Below, in pieces: positions 6,624 to 15,757 of a stretch of DNA of 64,000 nt; position 1 is the stretch's first letter, and the number at the start of each line of letters is the position of its first letter. A program made the position numbers and the translations under genes. The DNA is taken from assembly GCA_964613215.1 (NCBI GenBank), contig CAZTHK010000011.1, forward strand, positions 61,297 to 125,296, read 5' to 3'. Under the pieces are notes generated by a model, which did not search any database, was not told where the DNA came from, and worked only from the letters and a program-made list of their open reading frames with translations. This DNA is from CAZTHK01 sp964613215 (lineage in GTDB: Bacteria; Krumholzibacteriota; Krumholzibacteriia; Krumholzibacteriales; CAZTHK01).

Positions 6624-7298
6624 CTATTCGTTCTGTATGATCTTCTCTGAAAGCTCCCTCACCGTTCCGATATGACCCCCCACCCGGTAGAATCCTCCCC
6701 CGCCGTAACTGAATATGAAGGAGCCGAGCTCTTCGCTGTCGGGGTAGCCATTCTCACCCAGAATGGAGGAGTCCGCCTTGACGTCCATTATCTCGGCTAT
6801 GAACATGGTATGAAGCCCCAGCTGGATGGTCTTTACTACCTTGCATTCCACATTCATGGGAAATTCCTTCACATAGGGGGCATTGACCAGCTCGCTTCTG
6901 ACCGGAGTCAGCCCGGTATCCGCGAATTTATCGGTATCCCTTCCCGACACCCTGCCGGTGTATGCCGCCACCGGAGCAAGCTCCTCCGAGGGAATATTTA
7001 CCGTATATGCCCCCTTCTCCATTATGTTCCCGTAGGTGTAGGTCGCCTCCCTCAGGGATATGGTGACACATGGCGGATCGGAACAGCAGATACCCACCCA
7101 TGAGGCGGTCATCATGTTGGGAACGCCATCGCTGTCGTAAGAGCCGATCACCCATACCGGACAGGGGGGAACCACGGTTTTTGCTCCCAGTGATTTCTTT
7201 CCCTCATCCCCCGTGCCGGCAAAAGCCGGGAGAAAACAGAGAAGTATAAAAATCGCTGTGGTTATGGCTGCAGCAGCTTTCTTCTGTCTGTTCTTCAT
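6624..7298 (-). CDS. Exported flavin-reductase-like (FMN-binding split-barrel) protein
   Basis: A 224-residue protein. Residues 1-28 are a Sec signal peptide (KKAAAAITTAIFILLCFLPAFAG). The rest is the flavin reductase/DIM6-NTAB split-barrel domain: CPVWVIGSYDSDGVPNMMTAS, then PPCVTISLREATYTYGNI and AYTVNIPSEELAPVAAYTG. The family binds FMN and reduces flavin or substrate with NAD(P)H, and is normally cytoplasmic. Export of such a domain is unusual because NAD(P)H is absent from the periplasm, so the electron donor is unclear. The ATG is preceded by AAGGGG. The gene stands alone, and twin palindromes upstream hint at regulation. Confidence 0.82.
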   Translation of the reverse strand: MKNRQKKAAAAITTAIFILLCFLPAFAGTGDEGKKSLGAKTVVPPCPVWVIGSYDSDGVPNMMTASWVGICCSDPPCVTISLREATYTYGNIMEKGAYTVNIPSEELAPVAAYTGRVSGRDTDKFADTGLTPVRSELVNAPYVKEFPMNVECKVVKTIQLGLHTMFIAEIMDVKADSSILGENGYPDSEELGSFIFSYGGGGFYRVGGHIGTVRELSEKIIQNE

Positions 7299-7408
7299 AC
7301 GTTATCCCCTTTCTTTAAATCTGGACTCAATAAGTTGAGAACTATACAGGTTGCTGACTCCCCGGGTGCTGTTGCCAGCAGTCCGCATTCGGCAGCAGGA
7401 CCTTGATA

Positions 7409-7477
7409 ATTATACCATAGATTGGATCATAAAAGATTGTATAGTATGACTCGCCCGAGTCATGTCACCTTAAGGTG
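7409..7477 (-). promoter_or_regulatory. Promoter with two upstream palindromes (exported flavin-reductase gene)
   Basis: A TATAAT -10 element lies on the minus strand at 7414-7409 without a good -35. Upstream are two perfect palindromes: ATGACTCG-CC-CGAGTCAT (7446-7463) and CACCTTAAGGTG (7466-7477), centred about 53 and 70 bases before the likely start. This arrangement suits one or two activators, possibly replacing the missing -35 contact. It is inferred from spacing only. Confidence 0.45.
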
Positions 7478-7559
7478 CTTCAGTTACATCATTTACTTTT
7501 AACTCTTTTAATTAATACAAGAACATATAACCTGAATGAACCCTGAAATAAAATATTAA

Positions 7560-8237
7560 TTATTTTTTTAATATAATTCTGGCATCGGCAATGATGCAAT
7601 CATCCCGGGTGCACATCACCGGGTTGAGGTCGATGGACTCCATATATTCCTCCAACCGCAGGCACAGCTCAGAAAATTCGATCATCAGCCCGGTAAGCTC
7701 TTGACGGTTTACCGGTTCATTGCCCCGGAATCCATTGATAATATCTGCGGCTTTCAGCTCGCCTATCATAGCCTCGACATCCTCTTCCCTCAGCGGGGCC
7801 ATCCTCATGGAGGTATCCTTGTAGATCTCCACACCCACTCCTCCAATTCCCAGAAGAATTACCGGTCCGAACTGCTGATCCTCTTTGGCTCCGACGATAA
7901 GCTCTGCTCCCTTCACCATCTCCTCCACCAGCACGCCCGCAAACCCCTCCATCCCGCTGAACTGCTCGAAGACGGCCTTTAGCTTTTTCCCGTCCGGAAT
8001 ACCTACCACTACCCCCCCGGCATCGGTTTTGTGAATTATTCTGGGGGAGACTACCTTTGCCACCACCGGATAACCCTGTTTATCTGCAAAAGTGACCGCC
8101 TCTTCTGCCGTTTCAGCCAGATAATAGGATGGCACCTTAAATCCCTCCTCCCGGAGGATCTTCTTGGCATACGGCTCGAGCACCCAGCCGGTCTTGCGGG
8201 ACCGCTTCAGTATCTCAGTGATATTCTTGCTTAACAA
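7560..8237 (-). CDS. acdB: Acetyl-CoA synthetase (ADP-forming) beta subunit
   Basis: A 225-residue ATP-grasp subunit of ADP-forming acyl-CoA synthetase, which makes ATP and acetate (or another acid) from acyl-CoA, ADP and phosphate in the cytoplasm. The segment VVAKVVSPRIIHKTDAGGV carries the histidine of the beta subunit that relays phosphate. GVLVEEMVKGAELIVGAKED and SIDLNPV are ATP-grasp landmarks. It overlaps the alpha gene by seven bases. In anaerobes the enzyme is the ATP-yielding last step of peptide and sugar fermentation. Length is typical of a separate beta subunit. Confidence 0.93.
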   Translation of the reverse strand: MLSKNITEILKRSRKTGWVLEPYAKKILREEGFKVPSYYLAETAEEAVTFADKQGYPVVAKVVSPRIIHKTDAGGVVVGIPDGKKLKAVFEQFSGMEGFAGVLVEEMVKGAELIVGAKEDQQFGPVILLGIGGVGVEIYKDTSMRMAPLREEDVEAMIGELKAADIINGFRGNEPVNRQELTGLMIEFSELCLRLEEYMESIDLNPVMCTRDDCIIADARIILKK

Positions 8238-9598
8238 TTATTACACCTCTTCATGGCTTCCACCATAAGTATGGCGCCCTCGATGGAGTGAGCTACCGGC
8301 ACATTGTTCAGCTGGAATCCCTCTATAATCATGCGGTACTTATCCACGTGGGGAACATAGGCAATTATTGGTTTATTCTCCTCCTGATAGAGCTGGCTCA
8401 GCCTGGCGCCAACATCGGAGGTAACTTCAGGAAGGTAGGGGAGCAGAAGTACCAGAATACAGTCTATATTGTCCAGCTTACTCAACTCGCCGGCCGCTAC
8501 CACGAAATCATCGTCTTTGGCACTGCCGGTCAGATCAAGCGGATTACTCAGTGAGGCGATGGATTTGATGCTCCCACTCAGCTTCTCCCGGACACCCTGC
8601 TGGACTCTATCAGCCAGTAAGGGCACCTCCAGCCCGGCCTCTGCACAGGTATCCACTGCTACCGCACCATGCCCTCCGCTGGCAGTTACTATACCAACCC
8701 GCCCCTGGATGAGCCTGGGATAGCAGCTCAGCGATTCACAGAAGGAGACCATCTGGTACTCATCCTCCGCTTCCACCAGCCCGAACTGTCTCATAACCGA
8801 TGAGAATATGTTGTAATCGCCCGCTATGGAGGCGGTGTGGCTGGACACCGCCCTGCTCCCGGCAGAGCTCTTGCCCGCCTTCATAACTATGACCGGTTTG
8901 GGGGACCGGTGGGCCGCCTGAACGAATTCCCTCCCCTCACCCTCACCGAACCCCTCTATGTAGAAGGCAATAACTTCGGTAAGATCATCCCTGGCAAAGA
9001 ACTTGAGCAGGTCCAGTTCATTTACCGCCACCTTGTTCCCGATGCTGACAGCCCTGGAAAGCCCCACTCCCTGGCTGGAGAACTTTACCATCTGATCCAC
9101 CAGGATCCCTCCGCTCTGGCTTACTATGGCCACATTGCCAGCCTCCGGCCTGACCATCCTCTCGCTGGGAAGAAAGAAACAATCGACTTTGGCCGGCGAA
9201 TATATACCCAGGCAGTTGGGACCAATCACCGGGAAATCCGCCTCCCCGGTGATGGATAACATCTCCTGGTGGAGGTCATCACGCCCCGCTTCGGCAAACC
9301 CTCCCGAGATCACCGCCGCTCCGCCCACCCAGCACTGAATACATTCCCGCAGCACCTCCGGAACATACTCCGCCCTCACAGCTATGACAGCCAGATCAAT
9401 CCGCTCGGGGATATCAGATATGCTTTTGTACAGCTTCCCCTTGTAATAGGTGCCTCCCCTGGGATTTACCCCGTATACCTTGACCGGGTAGCGGAGATAG
9501 TTCTTGTTGTATATCACGTTAGCGGGGTGCCGGTCATTGTGGAGCGAGACACCCACCACCGCCATGGTCTCCGGCTCGAAGAGGGTTTTAAAATCCAA
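8231..9598 (-). CDS. acdA: Acetyl-CoA synthetase (ADP-forming) alpha subunit
   Basis: About 455 residues. The CoA-binding Rossmann part (TMAVVGVSLHNDRHPANVIYN) comes first, followed by two succinyl-CoA-synthetase-like domains. SHTASIAGD holds the phosphorylated histidine. A possible ATG lies at 9622, but GGGAGGAG falls inside that extension and sits well before a TTG at 9598, so the TTG is the likelier start. With the overlapping beta gene it forms the complete enzyme. The pair, together with GDH, Ald and the peptidases in this window, supports amino-acid fermentation. Confidence in function is high, in start moderate. Confidence 0.92.
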   Translation of the reverse strand: MDFKTLFEPETMAVVGVSLHNDRHPANVIYNKNYLRYPVKVYGVNPRGGTYYKGKLYKSISDIPERIDLAVIAVRAEYVPEVLRECIQCWVGGAAVISGGFAEAGRDDLHQEMLSITGEADFPVIGPNCLGIYSPAKVDCFFLPSERMVRPEAGNVAIVSQSGGILVDQMVKFSSQGVGLSRAVSIGNKVAVNELDLLKFFARDDLTEVIAFYIEGFGEGEGREFVQAAHRSPKPVIVMKAGKSSAGSRAVSSHTASIAGDYNIFSSVMRQFGLVEAEDEYQMVSFCESLSCYPRLIQGRVGIVTASGGHGAVAVDTCAEAGLEVPLLADRVQQGVREKLSGSIKSIASLSNPLDLTGSAKDDDFVVAAGELSKLDNIDCILVLLLPYLPEVTSDVGARLSQLYQEENKPIIAYVPHVDKYRMIIEGFQLNNVPVAHSIEGAILMVEAMKRCNNC

Positions 9599-9622
9599 GC
9601 AACTCTCCTCCCTGCAATTCAT

Positions 9623-9952
9623 TAAACGCTTTCATCTTGCTACAGCGGCAGCCGGGTGTCAAGCAGATACGGATAGTCTTCGAGCAGATCAGCAGTCTTC
9701 AAGTATATAATATTTTAGGAGAGGCAGGCAGGTGGCCGAACCTGAATAATTCATAAATATCGCAGCTCTATCCGCCAACTGAATGTTAATTGATAGCTTA
9801 TCAATTATGCCCTATTGAATATTGGTTGTCTTATCACATTAAAAAATCAGAATCCCGGCTGGCAAATTATCATACCCTTTCCCCCGCTACGGAAGGGCAA
9901 ATTTGTGAGTAGCCGGATGAAAAAGGCGGTGTTTGAGTTACCGGCAAAATAT
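9623..9952. other. Intergenic region upstream of acdAB
   Basis: No gene is seen. A clean inverted repeat AATTGATA-GCT-TATCAATT (9788-9806) lies about 190 bases upstream of the acdA start and could be an operator. AT-rich sequence near 9695-9715 may hold the acd promoter, but no convincing -35 is visible. Confidence 0.35.
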
Positions 9953-10801
9953 TTATTCCCGGTAATCATATTCTATATCGAATATCTCCCCCCTCCAGTA
10001 GGGATAGGGCCCGCTTTCCAGATGCCACTCCACCTCTCCCCGGGATGGTACCAGCCAGCCATCCGCCTCCATGTAATCTGAGAAACTTCCCTTCCAGGGG
10101 ATCTCCCTGTACCGTTCATTTGCTTTATAGTAGCGTCGGGGAGTAAAAATCGAGACCGCCTCTCCCTCACCGTTGAACTCGAACTCCAGGGATACTGTTA
10201 TCCCCGAATCCGACAGAGTGGCCTTAGCCCTGTTTTCATCCACCGGCTCCCAGGATACTCCCTGAGAGGGGAGCAAAGCGGTAGGGAACCAGACCGCCTC
10301 GGCAAGATATCTCTGCAGGGCTCCCTGACTCAGCTTGAGGTCACCACTCTCGTTGACCACCGGAATCAGATACAGTATCCTCCCTATCATTCCCCCCCTT
10401 CCCCTGATGTACGAATCGCAGACATTTACCGGCACTCCCGGCATCATTGATATTTCCGCACTCCATACGAAGCCGCGAGGCTGCACCGAGAAACGTTGAT
10501 CCGCCTTCATGGCCAGCCAGCCCTTCATCCCCGGGCGGGACCTGAACCCGCCCCTCTGGGATAGAACCGCCCCCGATATTACCGGCCTGCCATCCTGCAG
10601 AACATGCCGGAAGTAGCGTTTCACCGGAGCGGGGAGGTTCTCGATACCGGACAGGTCCACCCTTTCCCCCGGACCATCCGCCCCGGTGGCAACCTCACGG
10701 GAGAGGGCGGATACATACTGTGACCATTTCCGCCGGCCAAATAAAAACGCCAGTGTGAATACAACTGCTACAACAATTATTATAAACACAATACGAATCA
10801 T
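9953..10801 (-). CDS. DUF6544-family membrane-anchored protein
   Basis: A 282-residue protein with one N-terminal membrane helix (residues ~3-22, IVFIIIVVAVVFTLAFLFG) and a soluble part. LPAPVKRYFRHVL, PRGFVWSAEI, PVNVCDSYIRGRGGM and AVWFPTALLPS are characteristic of the DUF6544 (formerly DUF6920) family, whose function is not known. The membrane helix probably leaves the domain facing the periplasm. The gene stands apart from its neighbours. No catalytic motif is evident. Confidence 0.72.
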   Translation of the reverse strand: MIRIVFIIIVVAVVFTLAFLFGRRKWSQYVSALSREVATGADGPGERVDLSGIENLPAPVKRYFRHVLQDGRPVISGAVLSQRGGFRSRPGMKGWLAMKADQRFSVQPRGFVWSAEISMMPGVPVNVCDSYIRGRGGMIGRILYLIPVVNESGDLKLSQGALQRYLAEAVWFPTALLPSQGVSWEPVDENRAKATLSDSGITVSLEFEFNGEGEAVSIFTPRRYYKANERYREIPWKGSFSDYMEADGWLVPSRGEVEWHLESGPYPYWRGEIFDIEYDYRE

Positions 10802-10846
10802 GCCTGTATTATAATAATATTTATCTTATAATAACCAGCTTTCTCC

Positions 10847-11140
10847 TCAAGCTGTTTTTCCCTGCGGTAAGTCTTTCCCCCCCTCGCAACTGTTGTCGCT
10901 ATATGAAAAAACGAGCTCACCGCTGCCTGAATCAAGCCTGCCGATTTCCTCAGAACTTCCGATGAGTCCGGAGGCACGGGCTATATGAAATGTAATTTCA
11001 GGACTAACCTCCGAAATGGTCCACCGCAGTGTAATGCCGCCGCTGGACCCCTCCTCCCGGTGCACGGCCAGAGGGGTGGCAACCTTCTGCCTGCCATCAA
11101 AATTCACACTGTTAGATATCCGTATCAGCTCCCCTGTCAT
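10847..11140 (-). pseudogene. Short ORF resembling part of a secreted Fn3-type protein
   Basis: A 97-codon frame containing ITLRWTISEVSPEITFHIARASG, which resembles the fibronectin-like strand pattern found before FlgD-type sorting domains in secreted proteins of this group. It has no signal peptide, no clear ribosome binding site, and ends before any sorting domain. It may be the relic of a larger secreted protein, or chance. I do not recognise it firmly. Confidence 0.3.
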
Positions 11141-11268
11141 CCTCCTGGACCACTTGGTTAAAAAAATTTAACTATTCCTCTTGCCTCCCGGACCGGATAT
11201 GATTAGTTTAACTGGTTTTGAAATCCTGCAAGGGCTAGAATTTATTAAATTGTCATGGAGATGCGATA

Positions 11269-13413
11269 ATGAAGGTAGCCATAATATACAACCAGGACGT
11301 GTCCGGGGTGATAAACCGCTTCGGCATGCAGAACAAGGAAATCTATAATCCCAACACGGTAAAGATGGTGGCGGAGGCTCTGGAGAAGGGGGGACACAAT
11401 GTAAAGATAATCGACGGCAACATGCATATTATCGAAAACCTTACCGACTTCATGCCCAGGGTGGTGGAGGGAGAGAAGATGGGTATGGTATTCAACATGG
11501 CATACGGGATTCAGGGGGAGAGCAGGTATACCCACCTTCCCGCCATGCTGGAGATGATGGGGATACCCTATGTGGGGTCCGGCCCCACCGGCCATGCCAT
11601 GGCCCTGGACAAGGTAATCACCAAGATCCTGCTTCAGAAGCACAACATCCCCACTCCGGACTTCCGGGTCTTCTCCGGACCCGATGAGGATATCAGCGGG
11701 GTTGAATTTCCGGTTATAGTAAAACCCAAGATGGAGGCGGTCTCCTATGGCATGAAAGTGGTACATAACCAGGAGGATCTGAGGGAAGCGATAGGGCACA
11801 TTGTGGAGGAGTTTCAACAGCAGGCCCTGGTGGAACAGTTTGTCCGGGGGAGGGAATTCTGCGTGGGCCTTCTGGGCAACCATGACCTGCAGGCCTTTCC
11901 CATAGTGGAGATTGATCTGGGCAATGACCCGGATGCCATCCAGAGTGTGGATGACAAGAAGAGCAATCCCAGAAGAAAGATATGTCCCGCCGACCTTAGC
12001 CCGGAAGCGGCCGGATGGATGGTGGAAGCCAGCAGGAAATGCTTCCATGCCCTGGAGATGAAGGACTTCGCCAGGGTAGACCTCCGGATGGATGGTGAAG
12101 GCAATATATACGTGCTGGAGATAAACTCCATGGCCAGCCTGGGCAAGACCGGCTCATATGTATACGCAGCCGGGGAGACGGGACTCGATTATAACGGGCT
12201 GGTCAACTCCATGCTGGATGTGGCGTCGGTACGCTACTTCTCGCGTCATCTGGCCGAAGAGGAGGATTCGGGATCAAGATCCACCTATGTCCGCATTCGA
12301 ACCTTTCTCAGCGGGAGGCAGGGCAGAACCGAAAAGATGCTGGAGAAGATGGTCAACATCAACACCCACACCAGGAATGTGGAGGGGGTCAACAAACTTG
12401 GCAGCATGGTGGCAAGCCGGCTGGCCAGGCTGGGATTCAGCCAGCAGGTATTCCCCAGGGTTGAAACGGGGAACATCCTGTTTTTCAGCAATACCAGGGA
12501 TAAACATTACCATGTGCTGCTGCTCAGCCACCTGGATTCCTCCATCCCCTTCAGAAAACAGCGAAGCTGCCGTATCGCCCAGCACAGGATACACGGAACC
12601 GATGTGTGGGAATACAAGGGAGGGCTGGCAGTTATGATATCCGCACTACAGGCACTCCGGTTTGTCCGGAAGCTGCCCAGGATCAAGATCGGGATTTTAC
12701 TTGCTGCCGACAGCCAGCTGGGGGGAAGGGGAGCAGAGGAATATATCCGCAGGTTTTCCCGGAGAGCTGGGGCGGTGATCGGCCTGAAGGGCGGAGGGCT
12801 GAAAGGCACCGCGGTTACCTCCCGTTCTGGTGCGGCCCGCTACTCCTGCCAGATGAACCTGGAGGACGGGGTGAATGCGGATGATGTAGCCCGGTCGGTG
12901 GGCAAATTCTCCAGGATACTGAACAGATGGGCTAAACTTACCGACGAATCCACCGGGGTAATTGTAACCCCCTGTGATGTTGAGATTAACGCAAATGTTT
13001 CCGACCGGATAGCCCACGGGGAGGCAATCCTCAGTGTCCGGTTCAACGATCCCGGCCTTATAACCGGTATAGACCGAAAGATCAGGAAAATGGTCCAGAA
13101 GGCCAACCGGGCGAAATTCCGCCTCCAGATAGAAGGAGGATTGAAAAGACCGCCCCTGATAAAGAACGAACCCGGCGACCGGTTATGGGAAAAGATAAAG
13201 TCCATAGCCGGCAAAAGGGATATCAGGCTGCTGGAGGAGCATCGCTGGAGTTCAGCGGATATCTGTTTCGTTCAGGAGGCCCGGGGGGTAATCGATGGAA
13301 TGGGGCCGGTCGGAGCGGAACACAAGGAGGGTGGCGAGTATATTCTCGCCCACAGCCTGATAGAACGGGCCACCCTGCTGGCACTTTCCCTTTGTGAACT
13401 GAGCAGGGAGTGA
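11269..13413 (+). CDS. ATP-grasp ligase (D-Ala-D-Ala ligase-like) fused to an M20 peptidase-like domain
   Basis: A 714-residue two-domain protein. Residues 1-320 follow the D-Ala-D-Ala ligase plan: FNMAYGIQGESRYTHLPAMLE, IPYVGSGPTGHAMALDK, FPVIVKPKMEAVSYG and VLEINSMASLG (metal-binding Glu and Asn). It should join a carboxylate to an amine using ATP. Residues ~340-712 have the M20 metallopeptidase fold. The His-Asp pair (SHLDS, ~418) and a late His (AEHKEGGEY, ~683) remain, but the bridging Asp is Glu (EYKGG) and the catalytic Glu-Glu pair is Ser-Gln (ADSQLGG, ~481), so hydrolysis is doubtful. GGAG precedes the ATG. The stop overlaps a possible GTG start of the GGT gene. Substrate unknown. 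Confidence 0.8.
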   Translation: MKVAIIYNQDVSGVINRFGMQNKEIYNPNTVKMVAEALEKGGHNVKIIDGNMHIIENLTDFMPRVVEGEKMGMVFNMAYGIQGESRYTHLPAMLEMMGIPYVGSGPTGHAMALDKVITKILLQKHNIPTPDFRVFSGPDEDISGVEFPVIVKPKMEAVSYGMKVVHNQEDLREAIGHIVEEFQQQALVEQFVRGREFCVGLLGNHDLQAFPIVEIDLGNDPDAIQSVDDKKSNPRRKICPADLSPEAAGWMVEASRKCFHALEMKDFARVDLRMDGEGNIYVLEINSMASLGKTGSYVYAAGETGLDYNGLVNSMLDVASVRYFSRHLAEEEDSGSRSTYVRIRTFLSGRQGRTEKMLEKMVNINTHTRNVEGVNKLGSMVASRLARLGFSQQVFPRVETGNILFFSNTRDKHYHVLLLSHLDSSIPFRKQRSCRIAQHRIHGTDVWEYKGGLAVMISALQALRFVRKLPRIKIGILLAADSQLGGRGAEEYIRRFSRRAGAVIGLKGGGLKGTAVTSRSGAARYSCQMNLEDGVNADDVARSVGKFSRILNRWAKLTDESTGVIVTPCDVEINANVSDRIAHGEAILSVRFNDPGLITGIDRKIRKMVQKANRAKFRLQIEGGLKRPPLIKNEPGDRLWEKIKSIAGKRDIRLLEEHRWSSADICFVQEARGVIDGMGPVGAEHKEGGEYILAHSLIERATLLALSLCELSRE

Positions 13414-13418
13414 GCTCT

Positions 13419-15095
13419 ATGGATAACCGGAAAATCGAATCGGCTCTTAAACCGGATCATTCGGGTAAGACAGCCCGGGCTGCCGGTGGAATGGTCTCCA
13501 CCGCCTTTCCACTGGCCACCGGGGCGGGGGTGGAGATTCTGCGCCGGGGCGGAAACAGCATCGACGCAGCCTGTGCGGCAGCACTGGCACTGGCTGTCTG
13601 CGAACCCCAGTCCAGCGGTCTGGGAGGACAGACCATGATGCTGATCGGCAGAAGGAACAAAGTCATCACCATAGACGGCTCCTCCCGGGCACCCTCCCTA
13701 ACCCATGTGGGAGCAATCTACAAACCGGACCGCTCCAGGGGATACCGGGCTACCACAGTCCCCGCCACCCCGGCCACCCTGGGATACGTCCAGAGGAAAT
13801 ACGGCCGGCTCGAGTGGTGGCAGGTGGTGAAACCCTCCATCCGGATCGCCCGGGAGGGTTATACCGTCACTCAGCTGCAGAGCCGCCTTCTGGACAGGGA
13901 GCAGAAGAACTTCAATCTGGTGGAATCAAAATCGGGGCTGCAATATTTCTACAGGGATGGAAAACCCTACAGGCCGGGAGAAACCTTCCGGCAGCCCCAC
14001 CTGGCGGAGCTGCTGGAGACCATCGCAGAGCGGGGAGCGGAAGAATTCTACACCGGCGAGACCGCCCGCAGGATAGATGCGGATATGAGAAAGAACGGGG
14101 GGCTGCTCAGGGAGGATGACCTCGCTCTGATTCCCTGGCCCATCGAAAGAAAACCACTGAGAGGGAAGTTCCGCAGTCTCACCGTCCATACCATGCCTCC
14201 CCCCGGCTCGGGCAGAAGCCTTCTATTCTGCCTGGCCCTGCTGGACCGGCTGTCTCCCCAGGACCTTGCCGGAGATCCCCTGAGGCGGGCCCACCTGCTG
14301 GCAGAGATATTCCGCAATGTCCTGCTGGAGCGTTCGGACAGGCCCTTCGACGCCAACTTCTATCCCCAGGTCAGCGAGAAGGATATGCTCAGCAGTGATT
14401 TCACCGGCAAAACCATAGAAAAGATAATCTCTGCCACGGCTCCCACCCTGCCCATCAAGGAGACCGAGGATGAAAAGAGCGGGGAAACCACCCACCTCTC
14501 GGTAATGGACAGCAGCGGTACCGCGGTAAGCCTGACCCAGTCCATAGAAAGGGTATATGGCAGCAAAGCCGCAGCGGACGGCCTGGGTTTCCTCTACAAC
14601 AACTACATGATGTCCTTTGAATACAATGTGCCCTCCCATCCCTACTACCTCCGGCCAAATGCAGTGCCCTGGGCCACAGTGGCCCCCAGTATCATCTTCG
14701 ACGGGGAGGGTCCATGGATGGCCCTGGGAAGCCCGGGGAGCGAACGGATCATATCCACCCTGGCCCAGTTCCTGATCAATCTGATAGACGAAGGAATGAG
14801 CCTGGAAGAGGCCATGCTCAGACCCAGGCTGCACTGCTCCCTGGGAGGGAGGGTGAGCCTGGAGGCGGAACGATTTTTCCCCGGACTGTCGGAATCACTG
14901 GAGGAGAAGGGTTACCGGATCAACCCCCGAGAAGCATTCTCCTTCTATATGGGGGCAATACACGCGGTAATGAAATGCCGGAGTGATGATGGCTTTCAGG
15001 GGGTAGCGGAGGAGAGAAGGGATGGAACCGCCGGGGGGTTATCGGCAGGGGAAAATCAGGCCGGGGGCGAGGAAAAACCCGGTGATAAAGAGTAG
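13419..15095 (+). CDS. Gamma-glutamyltransferase-family protein
   Basis: About 558 residues of the GGT (N-terminal nucleophile hydrolase) family, which transfers or hydrolyses gamma-glutamyl groups. GGNSIDAACAAALALAVCEP and SSGLGGQTMMLI are the N-terminal signatures. GETTHLSVMD holds the nucleophile Thr (about residue 357) where the proenzyme cleaves itself. A GTG at 13410 overlaps the previous stop, but AGGGAG lies eight bases before the ATG at 13419, which I prefer. No clear signal peptide is present, unlike periplasmic GGTs, so it may act in the cytoplasm. Coupling to the ATP-grasp gene suggests that one makes and the other breaks an amide. Confidence 0.88.
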   Translation: MDNRKIESALKPDHSGKTARAAGGMVSTAFPLATGAGVEILRRGGNSIDAACAAALALAVCEPQSSGLGGQTMMLIGRRNKVITIDGSSRAPSLTHVGAIYKPDRSRGYRATTVPATPATLGYVQRKYGRLEWWQVVKPSIRIAREGYTVTQLQSRLLDREQKNFNLVESKSGLQYFYRDGKPYRPGETFRQPHLAELLETIAERGAEEFYTGETARRIDADMRKNGGLLREDDLALIPWPIERKPLRGKFRSLTVHTMPPPGSGRSLLFCLALLDRLSPQDLAGDPLRRAHLLAEIFRNVLLERSDRPFDANFYPQVSEKDMLSSDFTGKTIEKIISATAPTLPIKETEDEKSGETTHLSVMDSSGTAVSLTQSIERVYGSKAAADGLGFLYNNYMMSFEYNVPSHPYYLRPNAVPWATVAPSIIFDGEGPWMALGSPGSERIISTLAQFLINLIDEGMSLEEAMLRPRLHCSLGGRVSLEAERFFPGLSESLEEKGYRINPREAFSFYMGAIHAVMKCRSDDGFQGVAEERRDGTAGGLSAGENQAGGEEKPGDKE

Positions 15096-15298
15096 ACTGA
15101 ATCAAGTTACAACCGGCAGCCGATGGATAAAGGGGAAGTCAGTTTTGCTCCCTGGAATGGCAGATGGATATTTATCCGGGGGAGCATATTCGGATAAGCT
15201 GACCGGAGCAGAAACATTTTCAGGCAGCTTAATCAGTACCATCTTTTAATGCCATTATTTCTATTATTATGCTATAAATGAGCGGTGGTGATAAAACA

Positions 15299-15757
15299 AT
15301 GAACCAGCAGGAAAATATACCCCGGGGCGTTACCATCAGGCAAATGCGGATGGATGATTATCCCTCCCTGATTAAACTATGGGAGAAGGCGGGGCTTCCC
15401 TACAAGCCGGAAGGAAGGGACAGGAGGGAGAATATCGAGAAGGAGCTTGAAGGCGAAGCTTCCCTGTTTCTGGTAGCAGAGAAGGAGGGGAGAATAATCG
15501 GTTCGGTTCTGGGCACCCACGACGGGAGAAAGGGCTGGATCAACCGCCTGGCGGTAGCACCGGATTCGCGCCGTAAGGGTGTGGGAAGAGCCCTGGTAGC
15601 AGAGGTGGAGCTGCAACTCTCACGTATGGGAATAGCAATAGTGGCTTGCCTTGTAGAAGACTGGAACGAGGATTCCATCCGGGTATTCAGGAGACTGGGG
15701 TATACCAGCCATCCCGATATTACCTATTTCTCCAAGAGGAAGCATCCGGGGGTGTAG
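15299..15757 (+). CDS. GNAT-family N-acetyltransferase
   Basis: A ~152-residue single GNAT domain that transfers an acyl group from CoA to an amine. INRLAVAPDSRRKGVGRALV is the acetyl-CoA-binding motif A (RRKGVG loop), and NEDSIRVFRRLGY is motif B. GGTGGTGA precedes the ATG at 15299; an in-frame ATG at 15278 has no ribosome binding site. It lies 200 bases after the GGT gene on the same strand and may share its transcript. The substrate cannot be predicted; similar single-domain GNATs modify amino acids, peptides or protein N-termini. Confidence 0.85.
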   Translation: MNQQENIPRGVTIRQMRMDDYPSLIKLWEKAGLPYKPEGRDRRENIEKELEGEASLFLVAEKEGRIIGSVLGTHDGRKGWINRLAVAPDSRRKGVGRALVAEVELQLSRMGIAIVACLVEDWNEDSIRVFRRLGYTSHPDITYFSKRKHPGV

